Shown piece after piece: positions 18,199 through 27,727 of a stretch of DNA of 64,000 bases. Origin of the DNA: Bacteroidales bacterium (lineage in GTDB: Bacteria > Bacteroidota > Bacteroidia > Bacteroidales > UBA932). Position 1 is the first letter of the stretch, and every line of letters starts with the position of its first letter. The notes under the pieces were generated by a model. That model was not told where the DNA came from, did no database searches, and saw only the letters and a program-made list of their open reading frames with translations. The stretch covers positions 1 through 64,000 of the forward strand of contig JAFLUX010000004.1 of NCBI GenBank assembly GCA_022508605.1. Reading direction: 5' to 3'. The translations under genes and the position numbers were made by a program.

Positions 18199-19625
18199 TG
18201 CTTGACTCCTTCTTCGTCTCTGTTGGCCTCTTCGCTTGTGGGAAGAGGCAGTTTGTAGGTGTTGATGTCGGTTCCGCTGAGGAATGTAGTGGCATCGGCC
18301 TGGATGTCTTTTCCCAGGCGTTTCATATCGTGCCAGTGCAGGCCCTCGCCGTAGAACTCCTTGCGGCGCTCGTTGTAGAGGATTTCCGAGTTCACGGTGC
18401 GCCCGCTTTCCGTGAGCCTGTCCAGGCCCCGCGAGGCTACGGCCTCGTCGTAATAGAGCGTGGCGGCCTCGGAGTCTGAAGACAGAAGGCTTTCAGCCAT
18501 TATGTAGTACATCTCGGAAATCCTGAGCACATTCACGCCGAGGATGGAAGGTCCGGAGTAGCTCCCGCTTCCTTCTATGAAAGAATTGTTGACCAGCACC
18601 CGCAGGCGCGAGCCGTCGAACCATGCGGCCTCACGGTAGTCGGAGCCGGTGCTCGAAGAACCGTCGTTGTAGAGGGAGCGCCAGTCGGATGCGATTACAA
18701 GGCTGGTGCCTGAACCGGAAAGACCGTATTTGGCGGCATTCTTGGAATTGGAACTCTGGGAATAGATTCCGAAGATGGTCTCTTTCAGGTCTAATGTGCC
18801 GTTGTCGAACTGTACGAAGGACGACTTGTCCCGGAAGCTGAATTTGCCGCTTTTGATGACCTTGTCGGCATAGACGGCTGCGTTGTCGAGGTCGTTGCGG
18901 GACCAGTAGACGCGAGCGAGCAGGGCCTGGACCGCATAGAGGTTCATGTGGATGATGCGGCAAGAGGTGAATCCTCCTGCGGATGAATTGTCCCTTTGCC
19001 GCGGCAGCAGCTCTTCATCTTCCGCAAGGCAGCGTTCCGCTTCTTCAAGGTCGGCGATAATCTTCTCATAAGCCTGGTCCACGGAGCTGAAAGGCGTGAT
19101 GCTGAAAGAATATTTGTCCACATACGGAATGGCTCTTGCCTTATCCGCGGCGCTTGCCCACACGGGGGCGCCGAAAAGCCGCAGCACCTCGAAATGTACC
19201 AGGGCCCTCAACGCAAGGGCCTCGCCCTTGTAGATACGGCTGTAGCGGAACTGGTCTTCGCCGCCCTCCTCTATATGTCCGATGATGTTGTTGAGGTGGT
19301 TGATTACCTTGTATGATGCGCCCCATACACCGTTTCTTATGGAGGTGGCGTTATATGCATACCATTGGGCGACAGCCATGTACTGTAGCCCGAGGTCCGA
19401 GATGCTGCTGTTGATCGAAAGCACCTCCGGTATCCAGTACAGATAGTCGCTGTACAGGTAGGTGGCTGTGCCCAGCTCAGCGTAGATGCCATAAAGGGCA
19501 TCTTCGTAGCCTTCCGCCGTGGAATACATGTCCTGGTCGAACACCTCTCCCTTCGGGTTCACGTCCAGGAAACCGCAGGAGGTGAGGGCGGAGGCCAACA
19601 ATATGGTAGTAAACAATTTTTTCAT
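18195..19625 (-). CDS. SusD/RagB family nutrient-binding lipoprotein
   Basis: ALTSCGFLDVNPKGEVFDQDMYSTAEGYEDALYGIYAELG; C-terminal ERRKEFYGEGLHWHDMKRLGK. Confidence 0.93.
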   Translation of the reverse strand: MKKLFTTILLASALTSCGFLDVNPKGEVFDQDMYSTAEGYEDALYGIYAELGTATYLYSDYLYWIPEVLSINSSISDLGLQYMAVAQWYAYNATSIRNGVWGASYKVINHLNNIIGHIEEGGEDQFRYSRIYKGEALALRALVHFEVLRLFGAPVWASAADKARAIPYVDKYSFSITPFSSVDQAYEKIIADLEEAERCLAEDEELLPRQRDNSSAGGFTSCRIIHMNLYAVQALLARVYWSRNDLDNAAVYADKVIKSGKFSFRDKSSFVQFDNGTLDLKETIFGIYSQSSNSKNAAKYGLSGSGTSLVIASDWRSLYNDGSSSTGSDYREAAWFDGSRLRVLVNNSFIEGSGSYSGPSILGVNVLRISEMYYIMAESLLSSDSEAATLYYDEAVASRGLDRLTESGRTVNSEILYNERRKEFYGEGLHWHDMKRLGKDIQADATTFLSGTDINTYKLPLPTSEEANRDEEGVKQ

Positions 19626-19627
19626 AC

Positions 19628-22600
19628 TCAGAAAGTGGGACGGAAAATCAAGTTCAGGGAACGGCAATAAGGATATGAGGTGCCCCTCTCATATTTGACG
19701 GAAGATATATAGCCGAGGTCGGATGTGCCTATGCCTACGCACAGGCGCTTCATGCCGAGCCTCTTGATAAGGCCCTCCGTGAAATCGTATGTCAGCTGGA
19801 GACTGGAAAAGTAAAGCTCGTTCTTTCTCTCGACGAAGCGTTCGGAATTGACGGTCTCGGATCTCGCGCCTATGGCGAGATAGCGGACCAAGTCTCCCGG
19901 AGTCTTCCACCTGTCGGTATAGGCCCTTGCGTCTATGTTCTTCCGGGGGTTGACATCTTCCACTTTGCCCTGCAGCGTGGAATTGTAGAAGTCGGAACCG
20001 AAAGTGTAGGAGACGTTCATGGTAAATGAGAATCCCTTGTAGCGCAAGGTGTTGATAACCGAGCCGCGAAGTATCGGGTTGGTATTGCCCACGGGCACGC
20101 GGTCGGATGAGTCATAGTTGAAAGTGAAGGCCCCGTTTTTCTTTATGAATATTTCCTTTCCTGTGGCGGGGTCGATTCCGGCAGAGCGCACGGCGTAGAT
20201 GTCGAACTGCGACCCCCCTTCGGTAAAGAGCAGTTTGGGGGTAATCGTATCTTCTCCGGAAACGCCTATTGCCGTGGTGCTCGTGCCGTTGAGCACGGAA
20301 GAAATGTTGTTAATCCTGTCCATCACGTGTCCTCCGGTCAGGGTGACGTTCCAGAACACGTTGCCGGTCTTGATAATCTGGCCGGACATGGAGAAATCGT
20401 ACCCCCGGTTGTTGATTTGTCCGAAGTTCACGTACATGGTAGACACGCCCACGGACGGCGGCAGATTGATGGGCATCAACAAGTCGAAGGTCGTATTGTC
20501 GTAGTAGTCGAAAGACAGGTTGAAACGGCCGTGCAGCAGGGTGGCCGTAATCCCCACGTTGTTGTTCAGCTTCTTCTGCCACTTCAGGTCGGGGTTGCCC
20601 ATGCTGACGGGAACGGCGCCTATGCCTGTATGATACTGATAATCGGACTTGTATTCATAGATGGTCTTGGCCTGATAGTAATCGAAGGAGACAGACCCCG
20701 TGTATCCGGTGGAGTAGCGGAGAGTGAGGGCTTCGACCCAGTCCTTGCCCTTGAGGAAAGACTCATTGTGCAGATGCCAGCCTATGCCCAGCGCCCAGAA
20801 AGGCGCAAAGCTGTTGTCACGGCCGAAGCGTGAGGAGCCGGAGGAGCGGTAGGAAGCATCCGCAAAATAGCGGTTCCACAGACTGAAATTGGCGTTGGCG
20901 AAAAGGCCGAGTTCCGTTGCAATCCTGTCGGTGCCGGTAGGATGCCCGCTGGCAGGGTACGAAAGGGCGAACGATATGTCGCTGAGACCGTCTTTGAGGA
21001 ATCCTTCTCCAACGGCACGGGCCGTCTGCGTGTGGGTATATTTGATATTGGAGCCTCCGCTGACTCTGAACATCGAGCCTCTGTATCCTATGGACTTGCC
21101 CCAGTTTATCACCACCTTGCCGTCGTAGGTCTGCCCCTTGCGCGAAGAGAATGCATATTGTCCCTTTTTGAGAATGTCGCTGTAGCCGGCATACTGAGCG
21201 GCATCCGGGGAGGTATAATCATCGGAAGAGCCCCAGTTGAAACTCATGTTGCCCTGGGCGGTCATGTACAGCTCCTTGGTGATGTCCCAGCGGCCTTGCA
21301 GGGAATTGGTCATGCTTTGCGAGCCACTTGTCGAGAAACTTGAAAGAGTAGCGTCGTACAGGGGGTTCGCCATCCTTTCCGAAGATGTATCGTAGGGATT
21401 GAAATAATAATTCCTGATGAAGTTCCCGTCGGCGTCGAATATGGGTTCGTAGGGGTTCAGCGCCACATAGTTCGAGAATATTCCGTAGGGAGACGCGGTG
21501 GATGAATTGATGTTGATGTTGGTCTTGTATGTGACTGTCAGTTTGTTCTGGAGATGGTATCCGACGTGGAATCCCACCCCGAACTTGCGGCGGTTGTCGC
21601 CTTTCATCACGCCGAAAGTGTCGCCGAAGTTCATTGTCGCCCGGTAGTCGGTATTGGACCCGCGGGCGCTGAAGGTCAGGGAATGGTTGTGGCTGAACGG
21701 GATGCGGAGCGGAGCATGTATCCAGTCCGTATTTACGCCCCTCCGGACATTTTGAAGCTTGTAGTCATAGGCCCTGTCCATAGAACCGTCGGCAGTGTCG
21801 TACAGGCCTGCCAGGCGCTCGAATTCAAGTTTTTGGGCGGCATCGGCAAGGTTGTATGAACTCAGGTCCGGAACAGAGAAGTTGGGAACGAAATTGTAGC
21901 TCAGGCGCACTTTCGCATCTTCGATTTTCTTCCTTTCCACGACAATTACGCCGTTGGCGCCTTTCTCGCCGTAAAGGATTGTCGCGGACGCATCTTTCAG
22001 GATGTCTACGCGCTCTATGTCGAAAATGTCGAGGTCGTAAAGCTCCTCCATGCTGATTTCAACACCGTCCAGCACAATCAGCGGGTTGTTCACGCCCTCT
22101 TCGCTCTCATTGGTGACCAAGGAATTGGCCCCTCGAATGAGTATCGACGGTATGGCATTGGGATTGGAGCCTTCGACATTGTTTTCCATCACGACGAGGC
22201 CCGGCGTGTACGCGGCGAGTCCTGCCATGATGTTTGTCGGGGACATGGCCACGAGGTCCGAGCCCTGTATGACGGTCGCCGAACCCGTGAACGTCTCCTT
22301 TGGCTGGGAGTAGAACCCGTTCACGATGACCTCGTCCAAGGTGGTGTCGGACTTGAGGGACACATTGCGGGTGCCGGAGGCCTTGACAGTGTGGGACTGT
22401 TCGAGCATTCCGACAAAACTGTACACGAGGGTCCAGCTGCTCTCGCCCGCCTTCTTGCGTATTTCCAGACGGTAGTTTCCGTTCTCGTCCGCCACGACGC
22501 CGGTCACGGTGCCCTTGAGCGTGACACCGGCCCCGGGCAGCGGCTCGCCGGTCTCATCCGTTATTTTCCCGGTGATGACTATCCTGTCCGCGGACTGGGC

Positions 22601-22663
22601 ATGCAGGACAGGGGCTGCCGACAGCAGCAATGCGGTCAGCAGCAATAGCAGTTTATTTTTCAT
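19628..22663 (-). CDS. SusC/RagA family TonB-linked outer membrane protein
   Basis: CarboxypepD-reg-like domain, plug motif IRGANSLVTNESEEGVNNPLIVLDGVEI...DILKDASATILYGEKGANGVI. Confidence 0.97.
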   Translation of the reverse strand: MKNKLLLLLTALLLSAAPVLHAQSADRIVITGKITDETGEPLPGAGVTLKGTVTGVVADENGNYRLEIRKKAGESSWTLVYSFVGMLEQSHTVKASGTRNVSLKSDTTLDEVIVNGFYSQPKETFTGSATVIQGSDLVAMSPTNIMAGLAAYTPGLVVMENNVEGSNPNAIPSILIRGANSLVTNESEEGVNNPLIVLDGVEISMEELYDLDIFDIERVDILKDASATILYGEKGANGVIVVERKKIEDAKVRLSYNFVPNFSVPDLSSYNLADAAQKLEFERLAGLYDTADGSMDRAYDYKLQNVRRGVNTDWIHAPLRIPFSHNHSLTFSARGSNTDYRATMNFGDTFGVMKGDNRRKFGVGFHVGYHLQNKLTVTYKTNININSSTASPYGIFSNYVALNPYEPIFDADGNFIRNYYFNPYDTSSERMANPLYDATLSSFSTSGSQSMTNSLQGRWDITKELYMTAQGNMSFNWGSSDDYTSPDAAQYAGYSDILKKGQYAFSSRKGQTYDGKVVINWGKSIGYRGSMFRVSGGSNIKYTHTQTARAVGEGFLKDGLSDISFALSYPASGHPTGTDRIATELGLFANANFSLWNRYFADASYRSSGSSRFGRDNSFAPFWALGIGWHLHNESFLKGKDWVEALTLRYSTGYTGSVSFDYYQAKTIYEYKSDYQYHTGIGAVPVSMGNPDLKWQKKLNNNVGITATLLHGRFNLSFDYYDNTTFDLLMPINLPPSVGVSTMYVNFGQINNRGYDFSMSGQIIKTGNVFWNVTLTGGHVMDRINNISSVLNGTSTTAIGVSGEDTITPKLLFTEGGSQFDIYAVRSAGIDPATGKEIFIKKNGAFTFNYDSSDRVPVGNTNPILRGSVINTLRYKGFSFTMNVSYTFGSDFYNSTLQGKVEDVNPRKNIDARAYTDRWKTPGDLVRYLAIGARSETVNSERFVERKNELYFSSLQLTYDFTEGLIKRLGMKRLCVGIGTSDLGYISSVKYERGTSYPYCRSLNLIFRPTF

Positions 22664-25322
22664 TCAGCGCAGACTCGATTGAATACAAAAGGGCCTTGTA
22701 GTGTGTTTTGTCCCCGGCAGATGCTGACGAGGATGCTTTCTTCAGCAGTGTCCTGATTCTCTGAAGTTCGCCGAAATAGACCTCTTTGCTGTTGTCTATG
22801 GTTCTCAGGTTAAGTTTATATTGCCAGCCGTAACCGGCTTCTCCGAACGAATCGAGCATTCTGGAGGCGACATAGCCATGCCCGTTTTCCTCGTCCAGCT
22901 TGTGCAGAAGCTCTGCATATCTTCCTGCGATGCCGCTTTCGTCCAGACCGAAATTCACGATTTCGCCCACGGAGGGCGCGTAGGCCGAGCTAAGGGAGGC
23001 GGAACCCACCTTTACAAGCTGTGTCTTTTTGGTCACGATGCCGCTAAGATACTGGACATACAGGCTCTGCATGATTTTGTCCCCGTCCGTGAGCGGCTTG
23101 CGCCTGATGGCGCTTTCCCAGATGGATTCATACATGTCGTCGCACCAGTCCTGTATCGTGTAGGCTTCCGACGGCTTGTCGGCGATGCGGGACGAAAGCA
23201 GCACGTTCTGGCTTGTCTCGAACAGTTCGAGAATGGTGTAGTACTGCAAAATCGTGTGCAGCTCAAGACGCAGCGAGAACTTGTCCGTCAGTTCGCGGTT
23301 CTCGATCCAGCCGCAGTTCTTCAGTTCGGACACCACCCAGAGGAGAGCGTTGCGCTGATACTCTTTGTCCACGGACTTGGCGACCCTGCCGGGGGTTCCC
23401 GGCTTCACGGCGGTCAGATAGATGCCGCCGACGTTAGACATGACATTGGAGATATAGCGGTTGTACTGCTTTGCAAGGAGTTCATAACGGGAAGTCCTCA
23501 AAGAAGCGTCGGGGTCTACGGCATCGTCCATCCATTCCTCGAAATGCTCCAGTATGTACTTGAGATTGCGCACCCCATAGTCCGAAGCCTTTATGGGGTC
23601 GTTTCCGAGGTCTTCTTCGCGGGCGCTGGGGTCGTACCTCTTCGCCACCTGCTGCCTGCCGTAGCGGTATATGGGGTCGCCGGCTTTCTCGTCCACCCAC
23701 TTCTCCAGCACGGCGGACTCTTCCTTCATGGTGGCGGCTTCGGGGACGGGACAGTAGGCATAGCGCACCAGCCATTCGTCATAGGGCCCGAGGAAAGGAG
23801 GCATCAGGTTCACGTCCTTGTCGGTGGGCTGGGACACGTAGTTGAAACGGGCATAGTCCATTATGGAGGCGGTGGTGCCGTACTTCGCCGTGAATGCGGG
23901 GTCGCGCAGGGACTCCGTGTCATAGGCGGCGGATGCGCTCATGTTGTGCATGAATCCGAGCGTGTGGCCCACCTCGTGCGCAACGACGTACTCGATGGAT
24001 TCCGCCAGTACGTCTTCAGGCATCTTCCTGCCGCGGACGCGCGGATCCACCTGGGCGGTCTGTATGAAACGCCACTCATTGATAAGCTTGATGATGTCGT
24101 TGTAGATTATGACGGAGGCGTTGTAAATTTCTCCGCTTGCCGGATCGCACCAGGACGGCCCCATGGCGTTGGAAATCTGCGCGGGGACATAGCGGATGCA
24201 GGAGTATTTCAGGTTGTCGGGGTCGAAGTCCGGATCGTCCGAGGGGAAGTCGAGCACTTGTATGACATCTTTCAGGCCGATTTTCTCGAAAGCGGCATTC
24301 CACCTCAGCGCCCCTTTGCGTATGGGTTCGCGCCAATTGGCGGGAAATGCGTCGTCGAGGTAGAATACGACGTGCTTGACCGGTTCCACCAGCTCGCCCC
24401 GCAGCCATGCGCTGGTGTCGCTGGGTTGCACGTCCCAGCGTTTGATTACGGAATAACGGTCGATTTTGTCGGACTCGAAAGTCAGGTCGTATCTGTTGGT
24501 GAGGAATATTCCGACCCTTGAGTCGGCAATGCGGGGACGCATCTTTTTCTCCGGGAGGAGCATGACGGTACGGGTGACATCCACGGTAAACGGCTCCTTG
24601 TTCTTCAGCGCTATGAGCTGCATGAGGTTGGCGCTCACCGTGTAGGAAAGTGTGGACTTGATCAGGGCGTTGTCCCGGAATGCCTTGATGTCGCCCAGGA
24701 CCGTGCCGGAACTGTTGTACGATGCCGTCATGTTCACGCCTCCGGTGCTGGAGCCGCTGCGCACCGGCGCAAGGGGCTCATAGTTGGCGGCGAAAAGGGA
24801 GGTGACATCGAACACTACGGCCGAAGAGTCCGGGCTGTAGCAGGTGGTCTTGAAAGACGAGAGTATGGGGTCTTTGGAATTGCGCAGGACGGCGGTCCTG
24901 AGCGCCTCGTTGTTCTCGTCGTAATCGGGCATCAGGGTCACGTCGTTCATGAACACGGTGCTGTCCACCATCGTGAACTTCACGTGCATGGGGGGCATCG
25001 GCTTGTAACCGATGGAAACGAGGTCGGCGGCGCTGGAGCCGGTAATGGTGGATGCGATGAGCATCTCGCGTCCGAGATATTTTCTGTCGAGTTCGAAATA
25101 AATCTTTCCTTTGGCTTTGTGCAGGGTGAGGAATCCGCCTTCGCTTCGCGCCGTCACGCAGTTCTTGTCCTTCAGGAAAAGGCGGGCATATTTGTTTGCC
25201 TTTGTTTTCGAGGAATCGGCGCTCTCTTTCTTTTCGTTGTTTTCTTTTGTCGCAGCTGAGACGGGATTCGCCGCGAGACAGGCGGCAATCACCGCTACAG
25301 TCATAAAAAATCGGTTTTTCAT
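22653..25322 (-). CDS. Zinc-dependent metalloprotease (metzincin; DUF5117/DUF5118-type)
   Basis: 889 aa; HEVGHTLGFMHNMSAS matches HExxHxxGxxH; signal peptide. Confidence 0.93.
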   Translation of the reverse strand: MKNRFFMTVAVIAACLAANPVSAATKENNEKKESADSSKTKANKYARLFLKDKNCVTARSEGGFLTLHKAKGKIYFELDRKYLGREMLIASTITGSSAADLVSIGYKPMPPMHVKFTMVDSTVFMNDVTLMPDYDENNEALRTAVLRNSKDPILSSFKTTCYSPDSSAVVFDVTSLFAANYEPLAPVRSGSSTGGVNMTASYNSSGTVLGDIKAFRDNALIKSTLSYTVSANLMQLIALKNKEPFTVDVTRTVMLLPEKKMRPRIADSRVGIFLTNRYDLTFESDKIDRYSVIKRWDVQPSDTSAWLRGELVEPVKHVVFYLDDAFPANWREPIRKGALRWNAAFEKIGLKDVIQVLDFPSDDPDFDPDNLKYSCIRYVPAQISNAMGPSWCDPASGEIYNASVIIYNDIIKLINEWRFIQTAQVDPRVRGRKMPEDVLAESIEYVVAHEVGHTLGFMHNMSASAAYDTESLRDPAFTAKYGTTASIMDYARFNYVSQPTDKDVNLMPPFLGPYDEWLVRYAYCPVPEAATMKEESAVLEKWVDEKAGDPIYRYGRQQVAKRYDPSAREEDLGNDPIKASDYGVRNLKYILEHFEEWMDDAVDPDASLRTSRYELLAKQYNRYISNVMSNVGGIYLTAVKPGTPGRVAKSVDKEYQRNALLWVVSELKNCGWIENRELTDKFSLRLELHTILQYYTILELFETSQNVLLSSRIADKPSEAYTIQDWCDDMYESIWESAIRRKPLTDGDKIMQSLYVQYLSGIVTKKTQLVKVGSASLSSAYAPSVGEIVNFGLDESGIAGRYAELLHKLDEENGHGYVASRMLDSFGEAGYGWQYKLNLRTIDNSKEVYFGELQRIRTLLKKASSSASAGDKTHYKALLYSIESALNEK

Positions 25323-25356
25323 TTAGAGTCCGTTTTGAATATTCTCCATTATGTCA

Positions 25357-25875
25357 TTACAGTTTTTCATACACCGCAAACTCGAATGTGTATCCGCTTT
25401 CCGGGTCGGTGCGGGTCTCCGAACAGCTCACCTGCTTCCACACTGCGGGGTCTATTTCCGGAAAGAATGCGTCGGCATCCTGCACCGTGGTGTGTACGTG
25501 CGTGATGTACAGCCTGTCCACCATCGGGAGAGCGGCGCGGTACACCGAGGCTCCGCCCATGATGAAGCATTTGTCCTTTCCTTCTGCCTCGGCCTCGCGG
25601 AAAGCCTCGTCGAAGGAATATACGCAGCTCACTTCAGGTATAGGCTCGCCGCCGGCATTGAGCACTATGTTCCTGCGGCCCTTGAGGGGGCGAAACGGCA
25701 GTGAGAAATAGGTCGTGCGCCCCATGATTACCGGATATCCGGAAGTGACTGACTTGAAATATTTCAGGTCTTCGGAAATGTGCCAGGGGAGGTCTCCTTT
25801 GACCCCGATTCCGTTGTTGTCGGCAATGGCTACTATGATACATTTAAGCATGGCGTGAGGATGTTTGGTTGTCAT
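25357..25875 (-). CDS. folA: Dihydrofolate reductase (start 25875 with ATGA overlap, or 25851 by homology)
   Basis: [33 protein letters not shown]...[24 protein letters not shown]. Confidence 0.95.
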   Translation of the reverse strand: MTTKHPHAMLKCIIVAIADNNGIGVKGDLPWHISEDLKYFKSVTSGYPVIMGRTTYFSLPFRPLKGRRNIVLNAGGEPIPEVSCVYSFDEAFREAEAEGKDKCFIMGGASVYRAALPMVDRLYITHVHTTVQDADAFFPEIDPAVWKQVSCSETRTDPESGYTFEFAVYEKL

Positions 25876-26666
25876 ACGGCTACCGGAGCCTTGATGGCCG
25901 GCCAGGGGTCGTAACCCTCGAGCGTGAAGTCTTCGTAGCGGAAGTCGAATATGCTCCGGACCTCCGGGTTGAGCCGCATGGTGGGCAGTTTCCGCGGCTC
26001 CCGCGATAGCTGGAGCGCCACCTGGTCTGAATGGTTGAGGTACAGGTGCGTGTCACCAGTGCTGTGTATGAACTCGCCGGGCTGAAGTTCGCACACCTGG
26101 GCTATCATCATGGTGAGAAGGGCGTAGGACGCGATATTGAAAGGCACGCCGAGGAAGGTGTCGGCGCTGCGCTGATACAGCTGGCAGCTCAGTTTGCCGT
26201 CCGCCACATAGAACTGGAAAAGGCAGTGGCAGGGGGGAAGCGCCATCTTGTCTATGTCGCCCGGATTCCAGGCGCACACCAGCATGCGGCGGGAGTCGGG
26301 ATGCTGCCGTATCTGCTCTATGACCTGCGAGAGCTGGTCTATGCTGCGTCCGTCCGCCGTCTGCCAGCTGCGCCACTGATGCCCGTAGACCGGGCCGAGG
26401 TCTCCGTTCTCATCGGCCCATTCGTCCCATATCGTCACCTTGTTGTCGTGCAGGTAGCCTATGTTGGTGTCGCCGGAAATGAACCACAGCAGTTCGTGGA
26501 TGATTGAACGCAGGTGCAGTTTCTTCGTTGTCAGAAGGGGGAATCCCTCCGATAGGTCGAAACGCATCTGGTATCCGAAGATGCTGCGGGTGCCGACTCC
26601 TGTGCGGTCTTGCTTGATGACTCCGTTTTCGCTTATGTGGCGGAGCAGGTCGAGGTACTGTTTCAT
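25872..26666 (-). CDS. thyA: Thymidylate synthase
   Basis: [50 protein letters not shown] active site. Confidence 0.98.
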   Translation of the reverse strand: MKQYLDLLRHISENGVIKQDRTGVGTRSIFGYQMRFDLSEGFPLLTTKKLHLRSIIHELLWFISGDTNIGYLHDNKVTIWDEWADENGDLGPVYGHQWRSWQTADGRSIDQLSQVIEQIRQHPDSRRMLVCAWNPGDIDKMALPPCHCLFQFYVADGKLSCQLYQRSADTFLGVPFNIASYALLTMMIAQVCELQPGEFIHSTGDTHLYLNHSDQVALQLSREPRKLPTMRLNPEVRSIFDFRYEDFTLEGYDPWPAIKAPVAV

Positions 26667-27727
26667 ATCGTGTCGAGGAAAGAAAGGACATTTTCCGTGA
26701 CGGCATCCTTCATGAGCACCCGTTTACTGGAGTCCAGCAGGTACAGCGAGGGGATGGCCCGGATATCGTATTTGCCGCTTTCGCGCAGGGAGAAAGTGTA
26801 GTCGTACCCGTTTATCCACGTGTCCGGGTAGTTGCGGTGGTATTCCCGCCATTCCTGTACGGCCTCGTCTATGTAGATGTTGACTACGGCCAGCCTCCCC
26901 TCGGCTATCAGGGAGTCTATGCGTCCGTGCGACCTAATCTCCCGGACTATGGCCTTGCAGGATTCGCAGCCGGGGTTGCTGAAAAAGAGCATCGTGTATT
27001 CGGCCTTGACTTCGTAAAGAGAGCCTTTGCGGCCCTTGATGTCGCTGAAACGGAAGTCCGGGGCCTTGCTGCCGAACGTGTTCGTGGCGCACATCTTAGC
27101 CTCGTATCTGTAGGCGGTGCGCATGTCTTCCCCTGTGCACGGGCTATCCGCAAGGGCCTTGGCGAAGGGCAGGTAGAGGTCTTCGTCGCGGACCGGAGAA
27201 ATGGGGTCGTACAGGTAGTGCGACACCATCTCGCTCATCTTGACATACAGCAGGGAGGTGGTGTCGGCCAGTTGTTTGGCCTCTATCTGCTTGAAAAAGT
27301 GCAGTATGCTTTTTTGCGCCTCGTGCAATGGGCCGGGTTCGTCCGGAGTGGCCTTTTGCTTGAGCGTGGATAGCAGCAGGATGTAGTTCGCAAGCCCTTG
27401 TTCCACCTCCTTGTCCTTCACGCCGAGTATCATTTCGGCATCTGTGACGCCGTCTCCGTTGATGAACGCATCCCAATAGTGCCCGAGCACGTAATTGCGG
27501 GCCTCTGCGGTGTCGTTGCCGTAGACGGCCGGGACGCTGATCATCGGGAAGGCGCGCGCGTTCTTTTCTCTGGCGGCGCTTGCGGCAGGCTTTATGGCAG
27601 TCTTGCCCGTTGTCTTGCCGGTGGTTTTCGTGCCGGTGGAGCTTGTGAGGGCGCCCTGCTGCCCACCCTCGAACGAGCAGGCGCACAGACAGATGGCGGC
27701 TATCAGGTATGTCAGGCTCTTGTTCAT
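26663..27727 (-). CDS. DUF5106-like thioredoxin-fold lipoprotein
   Basis: Lipobox [28 protein letters not shown] CxxC motif in a thioredoxin-like C-terminus. Confidence 0.75.
   Translation of the reverse strand: MNKSLTYLIAAICLCACSFEGGQQGALTSSTGTKTTGKTTGKTAIKPAASAAREKNARAFPMISVPAVYGNDTAEARNYVLGHYWDAFINGDGVTDAEMILGVKDKEVEQGLANYILLLSTLKQKATPDEPGPLHEAQKSILHFFKQIEAKQLADTTSLLYVKMSEMVSHYLYDPISPVRDEDLYLPFAKALADSPCTGEDMRTAYRYEAKMCATNTFGSKAPDFRFSDIKGRKGSLYEVKAEYTMLFFSNPGCESCKAIVREIRSHGRIDSLIAEGRLAVVNIYIDEAVQEWREYHRNYPDTWINGYDYTFSLRESGKYDIRAIPSLYLLDSSKRVLMKDAVTENVLSFLDTI

Noticed and set aside
22821-24521. 566-aa plus-strand ORF antisense to the metalloprotease
   Set aside because: Low-quality His/Val/Gly-rich translation typical of antisense frames; sense frame has clear HExxH protease.
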